A DNA stretch of 64,000 nucleotides from Orychophragmus violaceus (Eukaryota; Streptophyta; Magnoliopsida; Brassicales; Brassicaceae), in the NCBI GenBank assembly GCA_030180135.1, contig CM058236.1, positions 63,205,728 through 63,269,727 of the forward strand. Direction: 5' to 3'. Below are positions 1 through 10,437 of the stretch, piece by piece. Each line of letters opens with the position of its first letter. The stretch's first letter is position 1. Made by a program: the position numbers and the translations under genes. Below the pieces are notes generated by a model. It saw only the letters and a list, made by a program, of their open reading frames with translations, had not been told where the DNA came from and made no database searches.

Positions 1-934
1 CTCTAGGCAGAATTTAGTACATGTTTAGGTAATATTCTCGGCTTGATATATATGTCACTAGCTAGTGGTTCACACCCGAATCTATTGAATTTTGACGGCC
101 TTTGGCTTTTACTGCATCGAAGATAAATTATGTCGCAGTTGCGGAGTGAGGAGGGAGATTTATGTGATCGAGAAGAAGAGAAAATATGCGGATGGCATAT
201 TTGAAGATATGTGAATGGCTGAACTGGTTCGGTTTAGCATCCATTTTTAATGTACGTTGAGTGCATTTTCAGTCTAGATTAAATCGAGCCTTTCCGATTT
301 TGATAAATATAGGATTTTTACATTGAAGATTCATGAAAGAAGTTGGAGATGGGATTAAGTGGATCAAGTTTGTGGACATTATGGTGCCAGGTCAATAGTT
401 GTCTTTGTTCAACAAAATAATAAAAAATAAGGCAATGCATACGTAGAGGATACTTGACAAGTGGCGGTCTTTTAGGTGCTAATTTTTCAGTATATGTGGA
501 TAGCCTCTGGAATTTCAAACGGTCCTCATTATTAGTATAAATACCCGTAGGTAATAAATCAACTTAGTGGTTAGAAAAATATACATGAGGAGAAAATTTT
601 ATAGTTAAAAACTTTTAAGCTGATAATTTGACAAAGTATATTAAAAAGTATCAATTGTAATGATTTTTAATCACATTAAAAACTGATCCAAAAATCATTA
701 AATTCATATTTATTATTAAATTCAATTACATTTTGATCTATAAAATAAATATAAAAATCTTTATTTTTAGGTCATTAAAAGATGAATTAAAATAGATTAG
801 TCAATTTCATTTATAACATATTAAAACAAACTTTACCTAATGGAAATTGTTTGAAACAAAAATAAATAAAAGTAATTCGATAAACCATCTTAAATAAGTC
901 TTAGATGATTGAGGAACAATAAATTGATACTGGG
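1..934. other. AT-rich sequence, no gene recognised
   Basis: No convincing coding sequence or repeat is seen. The stretch becomes very AT-rich after about 580. It may be the flank or the left non-coding part of the decayed MULE whose coding remains start near 935. Confidence 0.5.
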
Positions 935-1347
935 ATGAATTCTATAGCAGATTATGTTAATGAAGGTTTTCGTCTGCTGGGAAACAAGATGGCTGATCTT
1001 GAAAAGGATATTAAGAAGTTGAAGGGAGAAAGAGCTAAGGATGGTGATGAGAAAAAGACAGATGTTAGTGGTGGGAAAGGAGATGAGAAGAAGACATATG
1101 CTAGTGGTGCGGTTGGTAATGTGAAGAAGTCTGGAGGTGATGCGGATGAAGATGGTGATGATGATAAAGATAAAGTGATTGCTGCTTGTGGTGATGAAAA
1201 GGAAGGGAAAAGGCTTCGCGGATAACGAAGGCTCCCAAGAAAGTGATACTGAAGATGAGGAAAGGGGAGCCTGATGTTGACGTTTAAGATGAAGCTGAAG
1301 CTGCAGAGAAAGGGCATACAAAAGAAGCAGTGGCTGCAGGGAACTTT
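935..1347 (+). pseudogene. Middle part of a MULE-borne DUF1985/ULP-like gene
   Basis: An open stretch of 96 codons (935-1225) begins MNSIADYVNEGF and continues with Lys/Glu/Asp-rich, coiled-coil-prone sequence. This composition matches the segment between the DUF1985 domain and the C-terminal C48 protease domain in ULP-like proteins carried by Brassicaceae Mutator-like elements. The frame closes at 1225, but coding-like sequence runs on to 1347. There it is interrupted by a CACTA element, and it resumes at 4093. The protease end of the same gene lies at 5074-5523. No DUF1985 domain is visible upstream, so the gene is 5'-truncated. Assignment is by composition and position, not by a diagnostic motif. 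Confidence 0.45.
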
Positions 1348-1559
1348 CACTACAAAAAAAGTCCACATTGATAGCAGATTGTTATAGCACATTTTACCGT
1401 ATTGCTATCGTAGATGAGTTTGAAATTTTTGTACTATATAATAGCATTAGATAAACGTTATGATAGAATTTCATTATGCGGGAAGCTAAAATTAACTTTT
1501 CCGCCGAACATTTAGCGAAAATTTTAGATCCTAAAACTTCATTTTCATTTTCCCTCACC

Positions 1560-2115
1560 CTCTTTTTCTTAGAACCCTAAGACAAAACCAAGCCACCAAA
1601 AAAAAAAAAAAACAGAAGATTCAGTCTTCACTTGTCTCTCTCTCTCTCTCTCTCCCTCGTCTGTGGATTCTTTTTCTTCCTTCTTCTCTCATCGAGAAAT
1701 CCAGCAATATCAGATGCCATTCGTCTAGAAATCCAGAGATTTCAGGTGTTGTTCTTCTTTAATCTCAGATTTCTGGAAACCGTAAATCCTCTCTTTCGCA
1801 GAGGTATCAGATTCGATCCGAATTTCATGTTCTTGTATGCAGGTCATTTAGCCGTCAGAGCAGCCATAGTCACTGCATCCCATGGTGTTGTCTACTTATC
1901 GCTGTCGGTTGTCTCCAGCCATAGAGACGGTGGTCCGATTCTAGATTCGTTGAGGCGTAGGATTTTGATCCCACAGCTTCCATGCCTTCTCGATTTGTTC
2001 ACGAGTCTTTTCAATTGAAGCCACCTCTTCTAATACTATTAAATTTTTCTTCTCAAATCTGTCTTGTAGCTCTCTACGCTTGATAACAAGTTTCTTGGTA
2101 GCACAGTTCATGACA
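1560..2115. other. Captured 5' leader-like and minus-strand coding-like sequence
   Basis: A poly-A run, a (TC)n tract and sequence typical of a plant 5' leader occupy about 1590-1690. On the minus strand, about 2115 to 1973 reads through without a stop as a charged helical segment containing KKLVIKRRELQDRFEKKN. This suggests another transduplicated exon in the Pack-CACTA. The donor genes are not recognised. A 128-codon plus-strand ORF here is low-complexity and not believed. Confidence 0.3.
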
Positions 2116-2478
2116 ATATGCTGAAGGTATCATCTCTTCTCTCTATAAACAAACTCTCGTAGTAGAGAGTTACACAAATAGATCCTTGATTTACTTTTTG
2201 TGTGCTCCTGGTGGTATGATTTACTTCAAGAGACAAAGACTTTGGGAGATCCCAATTCGGGTGATTTTTATTTTTCATTAGGGATTGTGTTTTGGTGGCT
2301 TAGTTCTCTGTGCGTTTTTCAACTTTAATTGATGTGTATGAATGCTCTTCTGTGAATGAGTTCTCTTCCTGCTACGAATCTCGTTACATGTGTCTAAAGT
2401 TAATTGAACTTTATTTAGGTGGAGTTTGATTGCAATCTTCATAGCTCTTAAACTAGCTCCCTGTTAAGTAGAACTTAT

Positions 2479-2632
2479 TGAGTTTGAGTAATTGGCCAGC
2501 TGATTGTGATTATTAATCTTGTGCATCATGCACGCTACTTGGGCATGACGAGATATGAGTTTGAGTAATTGGCCAGCTGATTGTGATTATTAATCTTGCG
2601 CATCATGCACGCTACTTGGGCATGACGAGATA
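2479..2632. repeat. 77-bp tandem duplication inside the Pack-CACTA
   Basis: A 77-bp unit at 2479-2555 is repeated immediately at 2556-2632 with only one evident difference (GTGCATC versus GCGCATC). This indicates a recent local duplication. Confidence 0.9.
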
Positions 2633-2689
2633 GAACCTTAACTATACTTCATCTTACTTTGAATAACTAAGTTCTCAACCTCAAGCTTC

Positions 2690-3009
2690 ATGAGTCAAGT
2701 TGAAGCTTACGAGGAGCAAGTCAAAAGCTTTGAAGAACAGATTGAGGCGTATGATGAGCAGGTTCAGAGTTATGCTGAACAAGTGCAGAGACTGAATGAA
2801 GATAAAGAGGACTTGAGCGAAAAACTCTCTGCTGCTAATGAGGAAATAACTAACAAAGAGACTGCAGTAAAGAAACACTCCAAGGTTGCTGAAGATGCAG
2901 TTGCAGGTATACAAAGCATGTTTTTTTCTTACTGTTACTGCAATTTAGAGTAGAGTTTTATAGCTTTTTTGTTGACACAGGTTGGGAAAATCTGACGCTG
3001 AAGAGATAA
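2690..3009 (+). pseudogene. Captured fragment of a filament-like plant protein (FPP)
   Basis: The first exon (2690-2908) encodes a long heptad-rich coiled coil followed by EKLSAANEEITNKE and KHSKVAEDAVAG. This is the conserved N-terminal signature of plant FPP coiled-coil proteins. A GT-AG intron of about 73 bp follows, and the next exon begins GWEKSDAEE, the expected continuation of the FPP motif (AVSGWEKADAEA in family members). Because the intron is retained, capture was from DNA rather than from mRNA. The reading frame stops shortly after 3009, where phosphatase-derived sequence begins. It is only a small part of a protein that is normally several hundred residues or longer. Whether it is transcribed is unknown. 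Confidence 0.72.
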
Positions 3010-3024
3010 GTTTATTCTGATAAC

Positions 3025-3232
3025 ATGGATACTAAGAATGAGAACTATGATGTTTCACGGGCGGAGGAGATGAAGAATCAGGCCAACAAAGCTTTTAAAG
3101 GTCTGTATATTTGCTTAATACATGAACAGAATCTTTTGGAATCAGTGTTGATTTCAACTCTGTTTTAGAAGCTCGATAAATATTGCTAGTTGCTTACAGG
3201 TCACAAGTTCTCCCATGCTATTGATTTGTAGC
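3025..3232 (+). pseudogene. Captured N-terminal fragment of protein phosphatase 5
   Basis: ATG at 3025 begins MDTKNENYDVSRAEEMKNQA and continues NKAFKG. This closely resembles the start of plant serine/threonine phosphatase 5, just before and into its first TPR repeat. An intron with GT at the exon end (AAAG/GTCTG) and a TTACAG acceptor near 3199 is preserved, and the second exon reads GHKFSHAIDL before a stop. Only the beginning of the TPR domain is present and no phosphatase domain. The piece sits directly downstream of the FPP fragment in the same orientation. Confidence 0.7.
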
Positions 3233-3239
3233 TCTCTCA

Positions 3240-3630
3240 CAATATCGGAGATGAAGGAGCTAAGGTAAGACAAGAGATCACATTTTATACTTAGAACTCA
3301 AGATGTGGTTTTTGGTATAAGGTTATTGAAAACGATAGGTATAGCTTATGCGGCTGCAGATTTGGTTATCTTGAGAGCTGGGGCGATGACTTGCTCAAAG
3401 ATCATGGCTTTAGGCAAACCTTCTATTCTGGTATGTTAAATCTTTTAAATCTGCTTCATCAAAGATTGCATTTGCAAGGTGTGGATTTTCTTTTGGCTTT
3501 TGTTTGTTAGATACCATAATCACATAACGATGAAGGGGATCAAGTAAGGAGTGTGTCTTTAATGGCGGGCATTGTTGTCTCAAAGATAATAACAGAGGAA
3601 GAGCTAGATTCACACCTTATAGCTTAGAAC
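3240..3630 (+). pseudogene. Captured fragment of a MurG-like glycosyltransferase
   Basis: The exon at about 3340-3430 encodes AYAAADLVILRAGAMTCSKI followed by MALGKPSIL. This is the UDP-GlcNAc-binding part of bacterial-type MurG transferases, of which Brassicaceae have a nuclear-encoded homologue (AT1G73740 type). After an intron, the exon at 3511-3625 reads EGDQVRSVSLMAG and SKIITEEELDSHL, the next conserved block. A short piece of the preceding exon may lie at about 3240-3263. The expected conserved SRAGAMTCSE is altered (SR to LR, E to K), and a stop codon appears after the intron, so the fragment is degenerate. It is the third unrelated host-gene piece in this element. Confidence 0.62.
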
Positions 3631-4092
3631 TAGATAGGATCCTTGGGTGAGTTCATTAGCCTTTTGTTTTTTGTTTGTATAATGTTAGTTTTATTTTGTT
3701 TAAGACTTAGCGACATTTTACGATGTTAGTATATGTAACTATGTAAGACTTGTTTTTGATTAATGTAATATTATTGTTATATATGTTGATGATTTGAGAT
3801 AAAATTATGTAAATCAAATTATAAATATTTTGCAAAACAAAATTCAAATAATATATATATATATAGCCATAAAAATGTGCTATAACATTAGCTATAATAG
3901 CACTAAACATATGTTATACGAAAATATATTAAATCAGTGCTATAATAGAATGAATTATGATAGCATGTCGAAAACGCTATCGTATGGGTGGCACCTACCA
4001 TAGCTGCGGATGTCATAGCATTTATGAAAACGCTATGTATCACGTATAATAGCAGATGTTTCGCGTTAAGAATGTAGATATTTCTTGTAGTG

Positions 4093-5523
4093 TTTGTCGT
4101 GCCGTTTGAGGCCAACACACAGACTATGGCTAATGGTGGGATTAGTCTCCAAAACCATCATACTCTCAATGAAAATCAAAGAAAGATGAGAAAATAATTA
4201 ATGAAGTTAAGAAAAGTAGAAGACTTAAGGGGAAAGCCCTTAATTAGAAGTAAACATGTTTAGAAGTATGAAGATTGTTGTTTGTAAAACATGAACATAA
4301 CTGTGTGATAAAAGCTAGTTTTGTTTTCCCCTTGTTGTTGTGTTTGCTCTGAACATGGATTTCAGGTATTATACTTATATTGCAGTCTGACAGTGGTGTG
4401 ATTTTAAATTGGACTTCAGTTTCTCTCAAACTGCTACAGAATTTGATATCAGACTTCCATTGCAATCTGATGGTGATGGGTTTTTGGTATTAGATTTCTA
4501 TTGCAGTTTGACGGGGGTTTGATTTTTAAATAAGACTTTTATGTTTAACAGGAGTTATCAAATTGTATATGCAGAGTAGTGTCAGGGACAATGATCCGAG
4601 TGTTTTAGTCGTTGACTAGGCAGCTACGGGCGTAGACGATACTGCTAGAAGGTTCAAACAAGACACTAAGCATGCAGCAACTGAAGCATATATTCAAGAA
4701 AAGACAAAAAACTTAAACAGAAAGAGAATGAGAAGACTCTGGTTAAATATGTTGTTCAAGTGCAGATTATACAGAGATATGATCCTTGTGATACTGCAAC
4801 CAAGATGGAAATTAAAGCACTAAATGATTATAACTAAAGACAATTGCATGTCTTCACACTCTACCTAGAGCAATAAGTTGTATAATTAACCTTTTAACTC
4901 GATGTCTAACAATATATTCTAATTTGTAGGGGTTATCCGAAGAGGATAGTGAACATATCAATCCAATGGTATCCAGGTTTTGTGAAAAGCGATACATAGG
5001 AGAATAGTTCAACCAAGACTAAAAGGCTGCCTTCTGGTGTTTAAGATTACCTTACTAGTCATCTACCCTTATTATGATTTATATTCCGGATAGGCACGTA
5101 ACAATATGGAAAATCATCCTTGGACCGCGCACGGATGAGTTGGTAGGAGTAGCAGTGGCACCAATATTGGCCGCATCAGATGATATGTGGTATTATCCCT
5201 TGGATCGATACACCTATACGATTGTTAGGAGCAAAGATCTTCCCCAAAACAAGCAAACATATCATTGTGGTGTTTACTGCTTGAAGTTCATTGAGTTAAA
5301 TTCACTTGGAATGGAGTTTCCAACGTATATTTGTGATAAGAACATTAAACAAATTAGGGACAGGCTAACTTATGATATACTGAGTGCACTCGAACAAACA
5401 TGTGAAGAGAAACGTACCAGGAATGATTTATCTACGATGGGTCTACAACGAGGAAATAAAGTTTCCCGATATCTTTTGGATTCCCAAAAAAATGGATTAT
5501 TTGAATATATTTATCTTTTGTAG
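4093..5523 (+). pseudogene. C-terminal ULP1-type (C48) protease part of a MULE gene
   Basis: The open frame at 5074-5523 encodes MIYIPDRHVTIWKIILG, then YYPLDRYTYTIVR, then TYHCGVYCLKFIELNSLG. The last block is the active-site Cys region of ULP1/SENP-type C48 peptidases as found in Mutator-borne ULP-like genes (usual form DCGVxxLKFIE). The catalytic Cys is kept but the preceding Asp is His. The frame then reads DKNIKQIRDRLTYDIL, the family's C-terminal helix. Upstream (4093-5073) coding-like pieces are scattered among stops and probably represent decayed exons. Together with 935-1347 it formed one gene before the CACTA insertion. It converges on a minus-strand mudrA, consistent with both belonging to one MULE. 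Confidence 0.68.
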
Positions 5524-6099
5524 ATGTAAAAAAAAACTCATCCATCTCTTGGCTTACTTTTACGGGAATTTTTTCTGCCATGCCAATTGTGATGTCAAAA
5601 TACATGTTGGGAATATGTAGGGTATTTAGGTGTTATGTAACAAACTAATAATTAATATTAATTAAGTTTATGTGCTACTCCGCTTGATGAAACATAACCC
5701 AAACAATTGAGATACAAGTTTTTGGACTCAAACACCCAAAGCTGTAAAATGACTTGAAAATGAAATATTTTACAGAAATTACTCCATCAGACGTCTCAAA
5801 CACACTCAATACTCCATCATACTTCACTATCAGACTTCTACATAGACATCCATTACTCCATTAGTCTTCTCTACCATACTTCCCCAGATCATACTTCCAC
5901 CAGTTCTAACCAGTCTCATGTTTGGTCTTCTGGTTAATTAGGTTGTTTGTGACATGGTTGTTTGCAATTCGAACAACTATATTGGTTGTTTGCCGTTCGT
6001 CTTTCCAATTTATGTCTAAGATAGCCACCTCGAATTCTTCTGTCTTCTAGGCTTCCACCTCTCTTATGGAGGAATGACACGTACGGGGTTTCATGAGTT
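5524..6099. repeat. Non-coding gap between ULP-like and mudrA genes
   Basis: No gene is seen. Several degenerate copies of a CAGACTTC / GAAGTCTG motif occur (about 5785-5880), related to the hairpin units at 6608-6720 and 8660-9360. They suggest the gap is internal non-coding DNA of the same MULE. Confidence 0.5.
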
Positions 6100-8010
6100 T
6101 TGATAGTAAAATTTGGTAGAATGTTGCGCGATTATGCAGCAAACAAATAGTCCTTTCCGTACGATGGAAATACAAGCGTAGAAATGTGTAGCTCAAGTTC
6201 CGGTGCAACGCAAATGGCATGTGTGCAAGGTATCTTTTCGTAATCATACACACCACATTCACACTTTTATGTTCAAAGTCTTCCCTTAATAATGAATCGA
6301 TACCCATCTACGCGTTCCGCTGTCATCATATCTGCAAAATATTCACGAATAGCCATCAAATATTTCACTCCTCGATTAAATGTTGTTGTGAGACTCATTG
6401 TATCTACCCGCCTTTTATAAAACCACGTCCCTATCTTCTCTTGTATGAACTCAAAAATGAAAGATATGGAATATCCTTTTGCCTTCTTAAATGCCAAAGT
6501 TATAGATTCGGCAATGTTGCTTGTCTTTATGTTGTACCTGTCTCCAACAAAGTGAATGCGGTTAACACAAATGAGAACTATAAAATATTAAGAAAAAACA
6601 TTATACTGTCAGACTGCACATGTAGTCTGATAAATAATCAGACAGCACGCGAAGTCTGACTAGAAAATCAGATTGCACATGAAGTCTGACTAAGAATATT
6701 AGACTGCACATAAAGTCTGAATAGGAATCTGACTTTTAAAGATTGTACATGTCTCCACTGAACCGAATGTGTAACAATACAATCAGATCCGCCTCAAGTA
6801 ATTAGCAAGGTCAGGATTTACCGCTTGTAAGGAGGCTATGTATCGGTTAAAATTGTACATCGTATATTCGTACGCCGCGTTTTCACCAAGTACAAAATAT
6901 GGTTTCCCTTGAACTTTGTGACTATGTTATTTTCTAGATGGTAAAGCATATCCCTCATTGTACCCAAGGAAAAACCGTTTCACATGCATCCTTGATGGAC
7001 GCATGCCTTTCCAAGACTATGACCAAATGATATTGGTCTGAAATTCATTCTTTCAGCTTGGTGAAAAACCTTTCCCACAAGGCATCATTCTCAGAGTGTA
7101 CAATTCCGAAGCTAACAGAAATATTTGAATTTTTTATATTGTGCGGCCGCCACTAACATAACACCGCCATACTTTCTCGTAAGATGAGTGTCATCCACCA
7201 CAATGACTCATTTAAGAAACTTAAACCCATGCGTGAAAGCTCCAAATGCAATAAATATATATTTAAATTTATTTTTCTCATCTTATTCAAGAGAAGTTAT
7301 TATTCCCGGGTTGTTTTGCTTGATTCCATACAAAAAGAAGGCAGTCTCTCGTACCCATTTTCCGCTTATCCTCTCACCAACCTTTGAGCATGTAAAAATG
7401 CTCTATATGCGGTTGTGTAGCTCATCTTAATCTTAAACTCCTTCCTCATTGATTATTTGACATGCTTTGGTGTAATCTTTTCAATTATATCAAATTATTT
7501 TATAAACAACAAACCAATATACTGTGGAATATAACGCTTACGCTTAGACATCCGGTCCGCCACTAAACATGTATGGGCTTTTGAATAGATCATCACCCAG
7601 AACTTGTTTGGTTCGTTCTTCACAGCCACTCAAAGCTTCCACTTGCATCCTTCCACACAAAATTTAGCCACAAACAGTTTCTTGTCAGACTTATCTACTT
7701 TGAATGTGTATTTCCTCATTATTACCGTCAAATGCAACTCTGATATTACATCTTTCTTGCTATTAAAACACTTGTCGATAAAGATACCATCGGACCAGTT
7801 CCTCTTTCCAACAAATCGATTATACACACCATCCAACTCATAATTCTTATAATCTTCATCTTCTTCCACATCTTCATCTTCATCTTTCACTTTCCCATAC
7901 ATGTTATAATCAACATCGTCATAGTTAGCCTCAACGTTGACCTTGAAAACTTGCTCAGGCCCATCATCACCACTACCACAAATAGAACCATCCGATACTG
8001 AGTCCACATC
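6100..8010 (-). pseudogene. Decayed mudrA-type MULE transposase
   Basis: Read on the minus strand, pieces of a MURA transposase occur in order. At 8007-7630 an acidic N-terminus is followed by a MuDR DNA-binding domain (FVAKFCVEGCKWKL at its end). Around 7195-6790 lies the DDE catalytic core, with DDTHLTRKYGGVMLVAAAQ, FGIVHSENDALWERFF, a degenerate LVIVLERHASI (SDRH lost) and NNIVTKFKGK. At 6497-6273 is the segment FIFEFIQEKIGTWFYKRR. At about 6260-6150 is a SWIM zinc finger, CECGVYDYEKIPCTHAI. These parts lie in different frames with stops between them, so the gene is dead. A hairpin-repeat cluster at 6608-6720 lies between coding parts, probably in an intron. Confidence 0.78.
6608..6720. 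repeat. Cluster of four 24-bp hairpin repeats (CAGACT...AGTCTG)
   Basis: Four units start at about 6608, 6637, 6667 and 6698, spaced about 30 bp. Each has a left arm TCAGACTGCA, a short loop and a right arm AAGTCTGA, so each could form a hairpin. Related units recur at 8660-9360 and in degenerate form at 4380-4510 and 5785-5880. They appear confined to this MULE. Confidence 0.8.
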
Positions 8011-9465
8011 TTTCTCACTCCCGTCTTTATCATAATCATCTTTATCTTAATTTTTTCATCATGATTCATGCATCTTCATCTTCCATATCGGATTGGCTCG
8101 AGACACAAAGACGGATTAAATGCATACTAGCTAACTCGACCATGCTCCTTACTTGTCTATCATATGTGACATAAATAGGAGGGCTATTTGGACCCATTTA
8201 TTTCAAGAGTGTTTCTGGTAATGGAAATGATAACTCCACCAACTCGGTTTTCTTGTCCAGCATATAATCATCTTGTACCATCTCAACAAATTAACGATGT
8301 GTAAAACCATCTTGCAGAGTGATAAACCGCCCTCCTTTGAGATTATCAACCACAGAATGCCAAATATGGTGTGTCACAACTCCTTCACCAAAATTATTTG
8401 GTAATTGAACCATTATCTGTAAAAACAAACATGTATAAACCTCATTAGCAATCTTATGGGAAAATTACAAATCTTTGCAAAGTGTGATTCTGTTAGCTAT
8501 ATTGTCAATATTCTTCAAAAATTGATTAAAATAATTACCAAACATAAGCATGTTAAACTCATGCACGAGGAACATACACTACTAACACACATTTATAAAA
8601 ATTAACTCAACGAAATTCATCACAAATATACAAACAATTGCGTTTTTTTAAACATGTATCAATCAAGACTTTCATAGAAGTCTGACAGTAATTGTCGACA
8701 GACCTCTGTTGCAGTCTGACTAAGAGGGTATTTTTGCAATTAGAAATTTACAAAGCAGACTGCATAAGCAGTCTGGCAATGAATCATACGCAGTCTGCTT
8801 TGTAAATTTTCAGCTTGTTTTTTCAATTGACCAAAATGTTGACTTTTCAATCAGACTATGTATGAAGTCTAAGAAAAAAGGTATTTTCAATTGACCAAAA
8901 TGTTGACTTTTTCTATCGTACTTCTTCAAGAAGACTGAAGTTTGTCACACTTCTTCTGCAATCTGACAGGAAAGTATAGGGTAGTTTTTTAATTGACCAA
9001 GTTTAACTTTTTTGGCCCAGACCTCCCTCGCTGTCTGCAAAAAACTTCAGACTGCGAGGTAATTCTGATGAATAGATAGTCTATTTTTTTGTTAGACCAA
9101 TCTACGATTTCATATTTCTATAGCAGTCTGACGAATGTCATATATTTCAGATTGTCCTAGAAATTTGTTATTTTCCCTTATTTTTTTATTGGTATAGAAG
9201 TTTTTTCTTCCTTATTTTGGTCAATGTTTGAAAGTTTTGGTCAATTATTAAAACTACCTTGTTTTAGAATCAGCCTTCTGGTGCAATCTGAAAAAGGAGT
9301 CAAGTTTCGGTCAAATTCAATCAATTTTTAGTGCGACTACATAAGAAGTCTCAATACCAAAAAAATTAAAGGATAATTACTAGGATTTTGAAAAAAAGAA
9401 GATTTTGACTTCAGTTTAAAAGGTATTTTCCAATTATTCAAACTTTGTCATTCTCTTAATATAGT
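8010..9465. repeat. Non-coding MULE DNA with dispersed CAGTCTGAC-type hairpins
   Basis: No gene is supported downstream of the mudrA start (a short acidic reading frame at 7887-8069 is a shadow). Copies of CAGTCTGAC, GAAGTCTGAC and the inverted CAGACTGCA occur at about 8664-8725, 8756-8805, 8849-8870, 8930-8970, 9030-9070, 9118-9150 and 9270-9350. The density is far above chance and matches the cluster at 6608-6720. Confidence 0.65.
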
Positions 9466-9625
9466 ATCTACCTCTTTTTGATAAGTAACAAATCACTATT
9501 TTCCTTTCTTAACCATAAATTAATTTTTAATAGTATTAAATTAGTATTTTCCTTTTATCAACCACAAATTATTTTATAATAAGTAGCAAATCAATATTTT
9601 TTTTTCAACCACAAATTAATCTTTG
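9466..9625. repeat. Imperfect minisatellite upstream of DnaJ copy 1
   Basis: About three imperfect units of roughly 55 bp contain AACAAATCACTATTTTCC and TCAACCACAAATTA. The same unit occurs about twice at 12520-12640, upstream of DnaJ copy 2, so the tandem duplication of the gene includes this upstream DNA. Confidence 0.65.
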
Positions 9626-9739
9626 TCTTATCAGGTTTCCCTATCTTCTATTCTTATATTATGATGATATAAGTAAAACATCCTTCGTCATGAATCAGTA
9701 ATAAGTGTGACAAACATAGTTTTGAGTCTTCCGATTCCG

Positions 9740-10437
9740 GTTTTGCCGCCCACTTTTGCGATATCATCTAGGTAAGATTGCTTCTCTTTGCTTCAGAATT
9801 GTGTTCACTTTTTAAACTCCGATGTTTGGTCACTATTGTATGTTAATACCCACTCGGATTATACTTTGGTGACAAACATTCATTCGGAAATCTGGAAATT
9901 TTTGAAGGTGTTTTTTGGTGATAATACCTTTGAATTGTTTTAGAATTACAAGAAATTTTCCTGCACATACATTTAGGGTTTAGTATTTTTTTTTATGAGG
10001 ACATAATCGCTGGCTTCATGTCCACTTTTTCATTAATTTTAGAATATTTGGGGGTAGTTTAATGATGGGTGTTGATGAAGTTAAATATGTGCAATTGATT
10101 AGTTTGTCTTGTATCACTTTTTGGGAATCTTTGCGCTTGAGTAGGATCCTTATGCATTTTCCAGATGAGATTCGTTTACTTCTGCATTCATTTCTCTTAT
10201 CATTATCACCATGCCCTTTTAGGCTAACAGATTTCTCATACCCTCTATTAATTCATCTCTTGTTGTGTTTGATTTCTTTATAACTTTTTGCATCAGTCTC
10301 ATTATTGAGGAGTCGATTCCGTTTCCCTGATCATGTATTGGCGTCTCGTTGTCACTCCATACTGCAGCTCTTAATCAAGCACCTCTTCTCTATTATAGAT
10401 ATCTTGAAGAGTTAAAGTATAGATTTGGAGACTTTAA
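9740..10437 (+). promoter_or_regulatory. Probable 5' leader and leader intron of DnaJ copy 1
   Basis: CATCTAG/GTAAGATTG near 9772 looks like a splice donor, and CTATTATAG near 10399 looks like an acceptor. The ATG at 10438 follows 39 bp later. A leader intron of about 0.6 kb is therefore likely. The region from about 9905 is repeated in diverged form at 12640-13190 in front of DnaJ copy 2. Confidence 0.45.

Larger units (their letters stand above)
1348..4092. mobile_element. Pack-CACTA element carrying host-gene fragments
   Basis: The element starts CACTACAAAAAAAG at 1348 and ends TTTCTTGTAGTG at 4092, which are the inverted CACTA-type termini of En/Spm (CMC) elements. It is flanked by the 3-bp target duplication TTT (1345-1347 and 4093-4095). 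Subterminal copies of a short motif around TGCTAT and ATAGCA occur in both orientations at about 1380-1470 and 3880-4060. No TNPA or TNP2 coding sequence is present. The 2.7-kb interior holds pieces of unrelated host genes with their introns: filament-like plant protein, protein phosphatase 5 and a MurG-like glycosyltransferase. It is therefore a non-autonomous element that copied host DNA. Insertion splits the ULP-like MULE gene, so it is younger than that MULE. Confidence 0.88.

Noticed and set aside
890..1392. Long minus-strand ORFs (158 and 146 codons) over 890-1392
   Set aside because: They are antisense to Lys/Glu/Asp-rich coding sequence, which gives Ser/Leu/Phe-rich shadows without stops.
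1632..2018. 128-codon ORF starting in a (TC)n tract inside the Pack-CACTA
   Set aside because: Ser/Leu/Phe-rich low-complexity translation with no family resemblance; better read as leader-type DNA.
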